A stretch of DNA of 64,000 nucleotides from JANNOG01 sp050329415 (GTDB lineage Bacteria; Actinomycetota; Actinomycetes; Actinomycetales; JBBAYJ01), in assembly GCA_050329415.1 (NCBI GenBank), contig JBHJOS010000050.1, positions 49,609 to 113,608 on the forward strand. The letters are read 5' to 3'. The notes beneath the pieces are model-generated. The model was not told the DNA's origin. It worked only from the letters and a program-made list of their open reading frames with translations, and ran no database searches. Position numbers and translations under genes: made by a program. Below, in pieces: positions 33,602-43,266 of this stretch. Position 1 is the stretch's first letter. Every line of letters begins with the position of its first letter.

Positions 33602-35910
33602 GCCGTCACCTGTCCCCTCGCCCGGACGTCGACCCGCCCCGAGCCTCTCAGGAGGCCCGCGTCGCGCAGCTCCTCGGCGAAGTGGCACGCCGCCCACCGA
33701 CCCGGCGTCACCTCCCGCAGCGCCGGCTCCTCCGTGGCGCAGCGGGCCCGGGCGTGCGGGCACCGGGTGTGGAAGGGACAGCCCGACGGCGGGTCGGCGG
33801 GATCCGGCACCTCGCCCTGCAGGACGATCCGCTCCCGGTCCGCCCGCAGCCGGGGATCGGGCGTCGGCACGGCCGAGAGCAGGGCGTCGGTGTACGGGTG
33901 CAGCGGTTGCTCGTAGAGCGGGGCGGTGGCACCCAGCTCGACGATGCGGCCCAGGTACATGACCGCGACGCGGTCGCACAGGTACTCGACGACCCCGAGG
34001 TCGTGCGCCACGAACAGGTAGGACAGCCCCCGCTCGGCCTGCAGGTCCTGGAGCAGGTTGAGGGTCTGGGCGCGGATCGAGACGTCGAGGGCGCTCACCG
34101 CCTCGTCGGCGACGACGACCTCCGGGTCGAGCACGATCGCCCGCGCGATGCCGATGCGCTGCCGCTGCCCGCCCGAGAAGGCGTGGGGGTAGCGGTTCAT
34201 GTACTCCGGGCGCAGCCCCACCCGCTGCAGCACCGCGGCCACCCGCTCGGCCAGCTCGGAGCCGGTCGCGACCCGGTTGACGAGCAGCGGCTCGCCGACG
34301 ATCTGCCGGAGCGTCATCCGCGGGTTGAGCGAGGAGAACGGGTCCTGGAACACCATCCGGATCCGGCGCCGGTAGGGCTGCAGCGCCCGCCCGCGGAGCC
34401 GGGCGATGTCCTCGACCCGGTCGTCGCCGTGACGGTAGACGATCTCGCCCGACGTGGGCTGGTAAGCCCGGATGACGCAGCGACCCAGGGTGGACTTGCC
34501 GCAGCCGGACTCGCCGACCAGGCCCAGGGTCTCCCCGCGGGCGAGGCTGAGGTCGACCCCGTCGACGGCCCGCACCACGCCCGCCCGGCGGCCGTGTCGC
34601 CCCAGCACCCCCCTGGCGAGCGGGAAGTGCATGCGCAGGTCGCGCACCTCCAGCAGCGGTGGTCCGGGCGGGACGGGCGTCGCGACCGGCGCCACCAGGG
34701 AGGCCGTCGCCGCCGTCGCAACCGGCTCCGCCGGGGAGGCCGTCGCCGCCGGAGAGGCCGGGCCGGTGGCCGGCCGGGCGGTGAGTGTCAACGGCTGCGG
34801 GCCGTACAGCAGGCACCGGACCTCGCGGGCGTCCTCGCCGGGGGCGACCGGCGGCGGGACCACGGTGTCGCAGCTCCCGGGCACGGCGTGGTCGCACCTC
34901 GGGTGGAACGGGCAGCCGGGCGGGCGGTGGAAAGGACCGGGCACCATGCCGCGGATCGGGTCGAGCCGGCGGCGGGCACCGGAGCCGACCGCGGGCACCG
35001 AGCGCAGCAGAGCCTGGGTGTACGGGTGCTTCGGATCGTGGAACAGCTCGTCGACACCGGCCCGCTCGACGACCCCGCCGAGGTACATGACGGCGACGTC
35101 GTCGGCCATCTCGGCCACCACCCCGAGGTCGTGGGTGATGAAGAGCATCGACATGCCGAGGTCGGCCTGGAGCTGTCGCAGGAGTTCGAGGATCTGCGCC
35201 TGGGTGGTGACGTCGAGGGCGGTGGTGGGCTCGTCGGCGATGAGCAGCTCCGGCGAGCACGACAGCGCCATCGCGATCATGGCGCGCTGCCGCATCCCGC
35301 CGCTGAGCTGGAACGGGTAGGAGTCGACGCGCCGCTCGGGGGTCGGGATGCCGACCTGGCGCAGCGCGTCGATCGCGCGGTCCCGGGCCTCGGCCTTCGT
35401 GACGTCCTCGTGGAGCCGGACGGCCTCGACGATCTGGTTGCCGATCGTGTGGACCGGGCTCAGGCTGCTCATCGGCTCCTGGAAGATCATGGCGATCCGG
35501 TTGCCGCGGATCGACCGCATCCGGGGCCCCTTGGGAGGCAGGCTCGCGAGGTCGGTGAAGGTCGCCGGCCCGCCGTCGGGCCGGGACTCCCGGTCGGGAT
35601 CGCGCAGCAGGATCCGGCCTCCCACGATGCGTCCCGGGGGCTGGACGATGGTGAGGATGCTGCGGGCGGTGATGCTCTTGCCGCTGCCGGACTCCCCGAC
35701 CAGGCACAGCGTCCGCCCACGGCGCACCGTGAAGTCCGCGCCGTCGACCGCCCGGACCACCCCCTCCTCCAGGAGGAAGTGGGTGCTGAGGTCCTGGACG
35801 TCCAGCAGCACGTCATCACCCGGGACTGCCCGCGACGTGCCCGCCGCCCGGGCTGCGGTCGTCACCGTCACCTCAGTCGTCACCTCCGCCGTCACCTCTG
35901 CCGCCGTCAT
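33598..35910 (-). CDS. Fused dual ATP-binding protein of an oligosaccharide/peptide-type ABC importer
   Basis: A 770-residue protein that joins two ATPases usually encoded separately (DppD/DppF or OppD/OppF type). The N-terminal half has GESGSGKSIT, LSGGMRQRAMIAMALS and LLIADEPTTALDVTTQAQ. The C-terminal half has GESGCGKSTL, FSGGQRQRIGIARAI and VVVADEAVSALDVSIRAQ. Each half ends in the CPFHPRC or CPFHTRC cluster that binds an iron-sulfur centre in this family. An Ala/Pro/Val-rich linker of about 45 residues joins them. Its gene overlaps the regulator and permease genes. It powers uptake of pectin-derived oligogalacturonides, by context. Confidence 0.92.
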   Translation of the reverse strand: MTAAEVTAEVTTEVTVTTAARAAGTSRAVPGDDVLLDVQDLSTHFLLEEGVVRAVDGADFTVRRGRTLCLVGESGSGKSITARSILTIVQPPGRIVGGRILLRDPDRESRPDGGPATFTDLASLPPKGPRMRSIRGNRIAMIFQEPMSSLSPVHTIGNQIVEAVRLHEDVTKAEARDRAIDALRQVGIPTPERRVDSYPFQLSGGMRQRAMIAMALSCSPELLIADEPTTALDVTTQAQILELLRQLQADLGMSMLFITHDLGVVAEMADDVAVMYLGGVVERAGVDELFHDPKHPYTQALLRSVPAVGSGARRRLDPIRGMVPGPFHRPPGCPFHPRCDHAVPGSCDTVVPPPVAPGEDAREVRCLLYGPQPLTLTARPATGPASPAATASPAEPVATAATASLVAPVATPVPPGPPLLEVRDLRMHFPLARGVLGRHGRRAGVVRAVDGVDLSLARGETLGLVGESGCGKSTLGRCVIRAYQPTSGEIVYRHGDDRVEDIARLRGRALQPYRRRIRMVFQDPFSSLNPRMTLRQIVGEPLLVNRVATGSELAERVAAVLQRVGLRPEYMNRYPHAFSGGQRQRIGIARAIVLDPEVVVADEAVSALDVSIRAQTLNLLQDLQAERGLSYLFVAHDLGVVEYLCDRVAVMYLGRIVELGATAPLYEQPLHPYTDALLSAVPTPDPRLRADRERIVLQGEVPDPADPPSGCPFHTRCPHARARCATEEPALREVTPGRWAACHFAEELRDAGLLRGSGRVDVRARGQVTA

Positions 35911-37103
35911 CCGTACGGGTCCGCGGCGTCACGCAGGCCGTCACCGAGGAAGTTGAGGGCGAGGACGGACACGAAGACCGCCGCGCCGGAGGCCAGCAGC
36001 CACGGGGCGGTCTGCAGGGCCCGCACGTTCTGAGCCTCCTGGAGCAGCACCCCCCAGCTCACGACCGGCGCCTGCAGTCCCAGGCCGAGGAACGACAGCG
36101 CCGTCTCGCCGAGGATCATCGCGGGGATGGCGAGGGTGACGCTGGCGATGACGTGGCTGGTGAACGACGGCAGGATGTGCCGGAAGATCACGCGGGCCTG
36201 GCTGGACCCGTCGAGCCGGGCCGCCAGGACGAAGTCCTCCTCGCGCAGCGAGAGGAACCGTCCCCGCACCACCCGGGCCAGGGACGTCCAGCCGATGACG
36301 GACAGCAGGACCGTGATGGCGAAGTACCGCTCCAGCGGCCCCCAGTCCCGCGGCACCGCCGCGGCCAGGCCCATCCACAGCGGGATCGACGGAATGGACA
36401 TGAGGAACTCGATGACCCGCTGGATGACCGTGTCGATGACGCCGCCGAAGTACCCGGAGACCCCTCCGATGATGATGCCGAGCACGAGGCTGACGGCGAC
36501 CCCGACCAAACCGATGCTCAGCGAGACCTGGGATCCGAGGATGATCCTGGAGAACAGGTCCTCGCCGTTGTCGTTCGTCCCCAGCAGGTACATCGGCCGG
36601 GTGTCGTCCACCGGCCCGATGAGATGGATGTCGGTGGGGACGATCCCGAAGAGCTCGTAGGGCTCGCCGCGGTCGAACAGCCGGACCGGGATGCGCTGCG
36701 TCTCGTCCACCTCGTAGACCAGGGCGAGGGACTCCGGGTCGCGCTCGGCCTGGTACCCGAGGACGTAGAGGCCCTCGGCCGACACCCGCAGCGGCTGCGG
36801 CGGGGCATAGGTGTACTCGCCGTCCTGCCGGTCCCCGGAGAACGGCGCGAGGAACGGGGCGAACAGCGCGATCGCGTACAGGGCGGCGACCACGACGGCG
36901 CTCGCCACGGCGACCTTGTGCCGCCGGAAGCGCCACCACACGAGCCGCCACTGGGAGGCGACGTCGACGTCGGTCTCGTCCTCGTGCAGCGACCGGGCGA
37001 GGACGTCCGCTGACTCCGGACCGTGGCCGCCGGCCCCCGGCGAGGCCGGCGCGGCACTCGGCACGGACGCCGGACCGGGCGCTCTGTCCATCGCGGTGCT
37101 CAT
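35907..37103 (-). CDS. ABC importer permease, DppC/OppC type
   Basis: A 398-residue permease. The N-terminal 50 residues are Pro/Ala-rich and cytoplasmic. The first transmembrane helix follows (VASAVVVAALYAIALFAPF), then a large external loop of about 120 residues, and five helices in the BPD_transp_1 domain. The EAA-type loop reads DGSSQARVIFRHILPSF. The DppC-type long loop and GTNDNGEDLFSRIILG segment identify the subunit. It pairs with the DppB-like gene 10 bases upstream. Another ATG (MDRAPG) five codons in is possible. Confidence 0.9.
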   Translation of the reverse strand: MSTAMDRAPGPASVPSAAPASPGAGGHGPESADVLARSLHEDETDVDVASQWRLVWWRFRRHKVAVASAVVVAALYAIALFAPFLAPFSGDRQDGEYTYAPPQPLRVSAEGLYVLGYQAERDPESLALVYEVDETQRIPVRLFDRGEPYELFGIVPTDIHLIGPVDDTRPMYLLGTNDNGEDLFSRIILGSQVSLSIGLVGVAVSLVLGIIIGGVSGYFGGVIDTVIQRVIEFLMSIPSIPLWMGLAAAVPRDWGPLERYFAITVLLSVIGWTSLARVVRGRFLSLREEDFVLAARLDGSSQARVIFRHILPSFTSHVIASVTLAIPAMILGETALSFLGLGLQAPVVSWGVLLQEAQNVRALQTAPWLLASGAAVFVSVLALNFLGDGLRDAADPYG

Positions 37104-37113
37104 CCTCGCCTCC

Positions 37114-38106
37114 TCACCCGTGCTGGAGCCTGATCCGGGGATCGATCCAGGCCAGCAGCAGATCCGAGATCAGCGTGCCGATGACGGTGAGCACGCTGAG
37201 GATCAGCAGGAAGCTGCCGGCGAGGTACATGTCCTGGCTGCGCAGCGCCTCCAGGAGCAACGGCCCGGTGGTCGCGAGGCTCAGCACCACCGAGATGATG
37301 ATCTCGCCGCTGATGAGGGCCGGCAGCTCCCACCCCACGGTGCTGACGAACGGGATCGCCGCCGTGCGCAGGGGGTATTTGGTGACCAGGCGCGCCTCCG
37401 GCACGCCCTTGGCGCGCGCGGTCTCGACGTACGGCTTGTTGAGCTCGTCCAGCAGGTTCGCCCGCAGGATGCGGATGCCACCCGCGGTGCTCGCCACGCT
37501 GATGATGAGCACCGGGATCCACATGTGCTGCAGGAGGTCGAGGACCTTGCCGAGGTTCCACGCGGCGTCCTGGTACTCCGGCGAGAACAGTCCCCCGACA
37601 CTCTGCCCGAAGAAGGCGAACGAGACGTACATGAGGACGAGCGCGAAGAGAAAGTTGGGGATGGCCAGGCCGACGAAACCGAGGAACGTGAAGGTGTAGT
37701 CCCCGACCGAGTACTTGCGCATCGCCGAGTAGATGCCGATCGGGAAGATCAGCAGCCACGAGAACAACAGAGTGCTGAGCGACAGGACGACACTGAGGGC
37801 GATCCGCTCGCCGATGAGGTCCGAGACGGGCTGGTTGTAGGCGAACGACTCGCCGAAGTCCCCGCGGAACACGATTCCGCTGATCCACACCCAGTACTGG
37901 ACCCAGATCGGCTCGTCGAGGCCGTACCGCTCGCGCAGCGCCTCGATCTGGGCCAGGTCGACGGTGTCGCCCTGGGCCCGCAACCGCGCAATGGTCGAGG
38001 TGAGGAAGTCGCCCGGCGGGAGCTGGATGACGGCGAAGGTGACGATCGAGATCGCGACCAGGGTCGGGATCACGTACAGCACCCGCCGGACGACGTACCT
38101 CAGCAT
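37114..38106 (-). CDS. ABC importer permease, DppB/OppB type
   Basis: A 330-residue permease beginning MLRYVVRRVLYVIPTLVAI, the standard DppB start. Six transmembrane helices are visible, and the EAA loop is ETARAKGVPEARLVTKYPLRT. The insert LREQYGLDEP-like RERYGLDEPIWVQYWVWISG, typical of DppB proteins, is present. It lies 32 bases after the solute-binding protein gene and forms the translocation pore with the DppC-like partner. Confidence 0.92.
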   Translation of the reverse strand: MLRYVVRRVLYVIPTLVAISIVTFAVIQLPPGDFLTSTIARLRAQGDTVDLAQIEALRERYGLDEPIWVQYWVWISGIVFRGDFGESFAYNQPVSDLIGERIALSVVLSLSTLLFSWLLIFPIGIYSAMRKYSVGDYTFTFLGFVGLAIPNFLFALVLMYVSFAFFGQSVGGLFSPEYQDAAWNLGKVLDLLQHMWIPVLIISVASTAGGIRILRANLLDELNKPYVETARAKGVPEARLVTKYPLRTAAIPFVSTVGWELPALISGEIIISVVLSLATTGPLLLEALRSQDMYLAGSFLLILSVLTVIGTLISDLLLAWIDPRIRLQHG

Positions 38107-38138
38107 CGGACGACCACCCCGTCTCGCCCGTCACCGGC

Positions 38139-40151
38139 CTACGCGCCGCCGCCGTCGGCGAGGAAGAACTGGGCCGGATTGACCGGCCCCGGGGTCCCGA
38201 AGCGTGAGGAGTCGGCGAAACCCTCCGGGACGTTGCGGAAGTTCTCCCCCGCGATGCCGTAGTGCGCCTGCGGAAGGCTGATGCCCATCGTCCAGAACTC
38301 CTCCTGCGAGATGTCGAGGATCTGCTGCATGAGCTCCACCTGCTCGTCCGGGTCCCTGCTGGCCTTGACGTCGGCGTACAGGTCGGCCTGGCGTTGCGCA
38401 GGCTCGGGAGCCTCCTGGCCCTCCTCGCCGCCGCTGTCCAGCCAGGCGCTCCACTGCGGCGCCCAGAGGGCGGAGTCACCGTCCCCGGCCGCCATGTAGT
38501 TGTCGTTCTCGAGGAACGCGTCGCGCATGCCGCCGCTGCCGTCGGATGCGATCGCCTCGTACTCGCCGGAGTCGCGGCGTTCCTCCCACAGCGTCCGGTC
38601 GACGGCGTCGATCCGGAGGTCCACCCCGACCGCCTGCCACATCCGGCGCACCAGGTTGAGGGCGTCGACCTGCTCCGTCTGGTCGGTGCGGACCAGGACG
38701 CCGAAGGCCAGCGGCCGGCCGTCCGGCAGCAGGCGGATGCCGTCGCCGTTGCGCTCGGCGTACCCGGCCTCGTCGAGCAGCCGGTTCGCCTCCTCGACGT
38801 CGAACTCCGTGTACTGGGTCCCCAGCTCCTCGTGGTGGAGGTCGCCGGACTCCGGACGCGGGCCCCCCTGCCACGGCTCACCCTGGCCCTGGTAGACGAT
38901 GTCGATGATCTCCTGGCGGTCGATCGCGTGGGAGAGCCCGATCCGCAGGTCCTGGCCCAGGAACGCCTCGGCGAGGACGGGGTCGGGGGCGGTGAGGTTG
39001 AGGTGGACCATCGTCGTGTTCATCTCGGCTTCGACCATGTCGAACAGCCGGTAGCCGCCCCGCTCGCTGTTCTCCACCAGCACCGGCCGGTTCCGCAGCC
39101 GGTTGATGGCCCGCGCGTGGTAGTCCAGTTCGCCGGCCGAGGCATTGAGGAGCATGACCTCCTCGTTCTCGACGACGGAGTAGACGATGCGGTCGAGGTA
39201 GGGCAACTGGTTGCCCTCGGTGTCGACCTTCCAGTAGTAGGGATTGCGCTCGGCCTCGACCCGGGACCCCGACCCGTACTCGGTGGTGAGCAGCCAGGGG
39301 TGCATGGTCGGGATGCCGGTGGTCTGCCAGTACTCGCTGCCTCCGCTGCCGGTGCACCCTCTGGCGGTGAACAGGTCGGCCCAGTCCTCGGCGCCCTCCT
39401 CGGCGACGACGGCAGCGACGTCCTCGTTGTAGTCCTCGTGGAACTCCCCGCAGTAGTGGGCGGGGATCGACACCATCTCCGAGCCGTCGTTGCCGGCCAT
39501 CCACTGCGGCAGCAGACCGTTGGGCTCGGTGAAGGTGAACCGGAGGGTGAGGTCGTCGACGGCCTCGACCGTGGTGTCGGCCTCCTCCCCGCTGGGACGC
39601 ATCCAGCCCGGCGCACCGCCGTCCTCCAGCGCATCCTCGCGCAGGACCACGGCGTCCCACCAGAACTGGACGTCCTCGGCGGTGAAGGGTTCGCCGTCGC
39701 TCCAGCGCAGGTCCTCGCGGAGCTGGAACGTGTACTCGGTCGCGTCGTCGTTGACCTCGAACGACGCGGCGAGGTTGGGGATCGGCTCGGTCCACTCCGG
39801 GTCCCAGCGCAGCAGCCCCTCGTAGCCGATCGTGCGCTTGAGCCACGGGTCGTCGGAGACGCTGAGCAGCGCGGAGCGCCACTCACCGCCGTAGACCCCG
39901 ATCTCCTCGACCGGCTCGACGACCAGGGGCTCGGCCGGCAGGCGATCCTCCAGCGGGGGCAGGTCCCCCGACTCGACCAGGGCAGCCAGCATCGGCGCCT
40001 GCCCGGTGCCACCGCGCACCGCGACCCCCGTGGCGCCGGCATCCTCACCGTCGCGGGGCTCCGGTTCGGTCGACAGGCTGCAGCCCGCCAGCACGCCTGC
40101 CGCGACGGCAGCGGCCACCGGGATCACCGAGCGCATCACTCGACGCCTCAT
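38139..40151 (-). CDS. Extracellular solute-binding lipoprotein, family 5
   Basis: A 670-residue solute-binding protein, the first gene of the uronate operon. The signal peptide MRRRVMRSVIPVAAAVAAGV ends in lipobox LAGC with the lipid-anchored Cys24. The mature part has the SBP_bac_5 features NLAASFEVNDDATEYTFQLR and LRWSDGEPFTAEDVQFWWDA near residue 140. It is longer than dipeptide-binding proteins (about 530 residues), as is usual for oligosaccharide-binding members. The ATG is preceded by GAGGAGGTGGG. It should capture pectin oligomers at the membrane. Confidence 0.92.
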   Translation of the reverse strand: MRRRVMRSVIPVAAAVAAGVLAGCSLSTEPEPRDGEDAGATGVAVRGGTGQAPMLAALVESGDLPPLEDRLPAEPLVVEPVEEIGVYGGEWRSALLSVSDDPWLKRTIGYEGLLRWDPEWTEPIPNLAASFEVNDDATEYTFQLREDLRWSDGEPFTAEDVQFWWDAVVLREDALEDGGAPGWMRPSGEEADTTVEAVDDLTLRFTFTEPNGLLPQWMAGNDGSEMVSIPAHYCGEFHEDYNEDVAAVVAEEGAEDWADLFTARGCTGSGGSEYWQTTGIPTMHPWLLTTEYGSGSRVEAERNPYYWKVDTEGNQLPYLDRIVYSVVENEEVMLLNASAGELDYHARAINRLRNRPVLVENSERGGYRLFDMVEAEMNTTMVHLNLTAPDPVLAEAFLGQDLRIGLSHAIDRQEIIDIVYQGQGEPWQGGPRPESGDLHHEELGTQYTEFDVEEANRLLDEAGYAERNGDGIRLLPDGRPLAFGVLVRTDQTEQVDALNLVRRMWQAVGVDLRIDAVDRTLWEERRDSGEYEAIASDGSGGMRDAFLENDNYMAAGDGDSALWAPQWSAWLDSGGEEGQEAPEPAQRQADLYADVKASRDPDEQVELMQQILDISQEEFWTMGISLPQAHYGIAGENFRNVPEGFADSSRFGTPGPVNPAQFFLADGGGA

Positions 40152-40188
40152 CGTGCACCCACCTCCTCGTGGACAACCTCGTGCACTA

Positions 40189-40218
40189 GGTATACTGATT
40201 GATGGGACGCACCGTCAA
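40189..40218 (-). promoter_or_regulatory. Promoter of the galacturonate operon with overlapping operator-like palindrome
   Basis: On the minus strand TTGACG (40213-40218) and TATACC (40189-40194) are separated by 18 bases, close to the primary-sigma consensus. Transcription would begin near 40182, about 30 bases ahead of the solute-binding protein ATG. The -10 box lies in the near-palindrome TAGGTATACTGA, a reasonable site for the GntR-type repressor. The same TATACT can serve as -10 box for the divergent gene. Confidence 0.55.
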
Positions 40219-40267
40219 GGTCGTGTGACGACGAGGAACGGCGATGCGCCGACGAGGGGAGCCGCAC

Positions 40268-41467
40268 GTGACCGAGACCGCGACACCGACCGTGCCGGGC
40301 ACCGCCGACGGAACCGCACCGGGTACCGATCCCGGTCTCCCGGACGGCCGCGACACCATCGGCGACCTGCGCATCTCCCGGATCGAGAGCCACCTGTCCC
40401 CCGACGGCGCGGTCGCCGTCGTCCGGGTCCGCACCACGGACGGCGCCGAGGGGATCGGGCAGGTGGCCGCCCGCAACGCCCACATCTCCGTCGCCGTGCT
40501 GCACGACCTCGTCGCCCCGCTGTACCTGGGCGCGAGCGCCTGGGACGTCGGCGCCCTGTCCCACCGCGTCCCCACCGAGCTGTACAAGTTCAGCGGCACG
40601 TTCCTCTACCGCGCCCTCGGCGGCGTCGACACCGCGCTGTACGACCTGCTGGGCAAGGCCGTCGGCCAGCCCGTGCACCGGCTGGTCGGGGGCGGGCTGC
40701 GCGCCCGGGTCCCGGTGTACGCCTCCAGCCTCAACCGGAAGATCACCCCGGAGGACGAGGCCGAACGAATGGCCCGGGCCGTCGACGAGCACGGGTTCCG
40801 CGGCATCAAGGTCAAGATCGGCCAGCGGATGGGCGGCGACGTGGACGTCTGGCCGGGCCGGACCGAGCGGATGATCGAGCGGGTGAGCGCCAGCCTGGGT
40901 GATCACGTCCACCTCGTCGCGGACGCCAACGGCGGGTTCACCGCCGGCCGCGCGATCGAGGTGGGCCGTCGCCTCGAGGCCCACGGCTTCGACCACCTGG
41001 AGGAGCCCTGCCCCTTCCAGGAGTACGCCAACACCAAGCGGGTCGCGGACGCCCTCGACATCGCAGTCGGCGGCGGCGAGCAGGACAACGCCCTGCCGGT
41101 GTTCGAGCGCCTGATCCACGACCGCGTCGTCGACATCGTCCAGCCCGACGTCTGCTACGTGGGCGGCTTCACCCGAGCCCTTCAGGTGGCCCGGATGGCG
41201 GAGGCCGCCGGGATCCCCTGCACTCCCCACTGCTCGACCCACTCCATGATCCAGGTCTTCACTCTTCACCTGGCCGCTGCCGCACCGTCCCTGACCCAGC
41301 GCCAGGAGTGGCGCCTGGACGAGGACCCCGGCTGGTGCCGCGACCTGTTCGAGCCGGTGCCCCGGGTCGTCGACGGCCTCGTCGACGTGCCGACCGGCCC
41401 GGGCTGGGGCATCGAGCCGTCGGCGGGCTTCCTCGCCCGGGCCGAGGTGCGGGCCTCCGCCCGGTGA
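40268..41467 (+). CDS. Mandelate racemase/muconate lactonizing family enzyme, likely sugar-acid dehydratase
   Basis: A protein of about 399 residues in the enolase superfamily. KxK lies in GIKVKIG, the first metal ligand in LVADANGGFT, the second in LEEPCPFQEY, and the third in GGGEQDNA. A His is in TPHCSTHSM and the Asp partner in QPDVCYVGG, so the mandelate racemase-type active site is present. The likely reaction is dehydration of a sugar acid such as mannonate, galactarate or galactonate. It stands divergent from the uronate operon, which lacks a visible mannonate dehydratase, so it could fill that step. GTG 40268 has GAGGGGAGCC upstream; an ATG at 40244 is the alternative. Confidence 0.82.
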   Translation: MTETATPTVPGTADGTAPGTDPGLPDGRDTIGDLRISRIESHLSPDGAVAVVRVRTTDGAEGIGQVAARNAHISVAVLHDLVAPLYLGASAWDVGALSHRVPTELYKFSGTFLYRALGGVDTALYDLLGKAVGQPVHRLVGGGLRARVPVYASSLNRKITPEDEAERMARAVDEHGFRGIKVKIGQRMGGDVDVWPGRTERMIERVSASLGDHVHLVADANGGFTAGRAIEVGRRLEAHGFDHLEEPCPFQEYANTKRVADALDIAVGGGEQDNALPVFERLIHDRVVDIVQPDVCYVGGFTRALQVARMAEAAGIPCTPHCSTHSMIQVFTLHLAAAAPSLTQRQEWRLDEDPGWCRDLFEPVPRVVDGLVDVPTGPGWGIEPSAGFLARAEVRASAR

Positions 41468-43266
41468 GGCGGGGGCGAGGGGACCGGTTACGGGGCGGGG
41501 AGGGAGAGCCGGCGCCGGACCGGGCCAGGACCCCCGGTGCGCTCGCAGGCCTCGCCGTGGTCCGGTCCCACCTGCGCCCGCACCTGCCGCGGATGCTCGG
41601 GCCGGGGACGCTGTACGGGGCCCTGGCCGCGGCGGCCGCCCTGGCCGGGCCCGCCCTGCTGGGACGGGCAGTGGACGATCTCCTGGACGGCGGGGTCGCC
41701 ACCGGCACCCTCGCGGCGTACGCGGCCGGCCTGGTCGCCCTGTCGGGCACCTTTGCACTCTTCCGGTACCTCCTGCGGATGCTGGGCGGGGCGGTCGCGG
41801 CCGGCGTGAGCTACGGCGTGGCGCAGGACTACCTCGCTCACCTGCTCACCCTCGACCGGGCCGCCGTGCGCCGCTTCGGCGAGGGGGACCTGCTGTCCCG
41901 CGGTACCCACGACCTCATCCCGGTGTGGAAGCTCTTCTCCGCAGCGTTCCAGATGGGGCTCAACGCCGCGTTCACCGTCCTGGCGAGCCTGGCCCTGGTC
42001 GCGGTGCTGAGCCCGGTTCTCGCGGCGGTGGCCGCCGGCCTCCTGGTGGCGGGGGTGACCGCGCAGCTGCTGGTCGGCGGGGTGCTCCGCAGGCTCGCCG
42101 GGCGGGTCCAGGCGGCGATGGCGGCCATGGCGGGGTTCCTCGAGGAGCATCTGCGGGCCGCCCCCACCCTCGCGGCGCACCACCAGGGCGAGGGGGCGGT
42201 GGCCGCCTTCGGCGGCCGGAACGGGGCCTACGCCGACGCCGCCGTGCGCTACGCCCTGCGATCCGGGCTCGTCGCTCCGCTGCCCTCGCTGGTCTCCCAG
42301 CTGGCGGCGGCGACGGTCCTGCTGGCGGGCGGGACCGCGGTCGTCGCCGGGACGCTGACCGTGGGGCAGCTCGTCCAGGTCTTCGTCTACCTGCGGCTGC
42401 TGTCCGGCGCTGCCCAGCAGGTCGGCCGCGCCTACGAGCGGCTCCAGCAGGGCGCCGCCGCGACGGCCCGGATCCGGGAGGTCCTCGACGCCCGCCCCGC
42501 GATCGCGGACCCGCCGGACCCGGTCCCGCTGCCCGCGGGCGGCGCCCTCGGCTTCCGGGGGGTGGGCGTGCGGGCCGGCGGCCGGTGGGTGCTGCGCGAC
42601 ATCGACCTCCACGTCGCGCAGGGCGAGACCGTGGCCGTCGTGGGGACGACCGGGTCCGGCAAGAGCGCGCTGCTGGAGCTGGTCGGCCGGGTCAGGGACC
42701 CGGACGAGGGCGCCGTGCTGCTCGCCGGGCGGGACGTCCGCGAGCTGCGCCTGGCCGATCTCCGCCGGGCCGTGGCCGTCGTGCCCCAGGAGCCGTCCCT
42801 GTTCGCGGCCTCGGTCCGGGACAACGTCACCCTGGGCCTGCCGGAAGCGTCCGACGCCGACGTCCGGGCGGCGCTGCGGGCCGCCGGCCTCGAGGCCGAT
42901 GTCGAGCGGTGGCCGCAGGGCTGGGAGACCGAGATCGGCGAGGAGGGCGCCCGGCTGTCGGGCGGGCAGCGGCAGCGGGTCGCCGTCGCGCGGGCGCTGC
43001 TGCGCCGGCCGCGGGTGCTCGTCGTGGACGACGCGCTGTCCCAGCTCGACGCCCGCACCGCCCGCCGGGTGGCGGACCGCCTCGACGCGGCGGCGGGAGA
43101 GGCGACCCGTCTGGTCGCGGTCGGCGTCCCCGGCTCCCCCGGGACCCGGGACGCCGACCGCGTCGTCGTGCTCGACGCGGGGCGCGTGGTCGAGCAGGGC
43201 ACCCACGACGAGCTGGTCGCCCTGGGCGGGCGGTACGCGGAGCTGCACGGTGCCGCGCGCAGCTGA
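41464..43266 (+). CDS. ABC exporter half-transporter with degenerate ATPase site
   Basis: A 600-residue fusion of an exporter membrane domain (six helices, residues 35-320) and an ATPase. Walker A GTTGSGKSAL and signature LSGGQRQRVAVARAL are intact. Walker B reads VLVVDDALSQLD, with Asp in place of the catalytic Glu. The H-loop region (VAVGVPGSPGTRDADR) lacks His. This is the usual degenerate half of a heterodimeric exporter. The GTG start overlaps the stop of the dehydratase gene (GTGA). The partner gene follows with a 17-base overlap. The substrate is unknown. Confidence 0.88.
   Translation: MRRGRGDRLRGGEGEPAPDRARTPGALAGLAVVRSHLRPHLPRMLGPGTLYGALAAAAALAGPALLGRAVDDLLDGGVATGTLAAYAAGLVALSGTFALFRYLLRMLGGAVAAGVSYGVAQDYLAHLLTLDRAAVRRFGEGDLLSRGTHDLIPVWKLFSAAFQMGLNAAFTVLASLALVAVLSPVLAAVAAGLLVAGVTAQLLVGGVLRRLAGRVQAAMAAMAGFLEEHLRAAPTLAAHHQGEGAVAAFGGRNGAYADAAVRYALRSGLVAPLPSLVSQLAAATVLLAGGTAVVAGTLTVGQLVQVFVYLRLLSGAAQQVGRAYERLQQGAAATARIREVLDARPAIADPPDPVPLPAGGALGFRGVGVRAGGRWVLRDIDLHVAQGETVAVVGTTGSGKSALLELVGRVRDPDEGAVLLAGRDVRELRLADLRRAVAVVPQEPSLFAASVRDNVTLGLPEASDADVRAALRAAGLEADVERWPQGWETEIGEEGARLSGGQRQRVAVARALLRRPRVLVVDDALSQLDARTARRVADRLDAAAGEATRLVAVGVPGSPGTRDADRVVVLDAGRVVEQGTHDELVALGGRYAELHGAARS

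Noticed and set aside
31934..35707. A minus-strand open frame of 1257 codons running through the regulator and ABC genes
   Set aside because: The real regulator starts at ATG 33601. Upstream codons in that frame are antiregister to the dual ATPase gene and have no motif.
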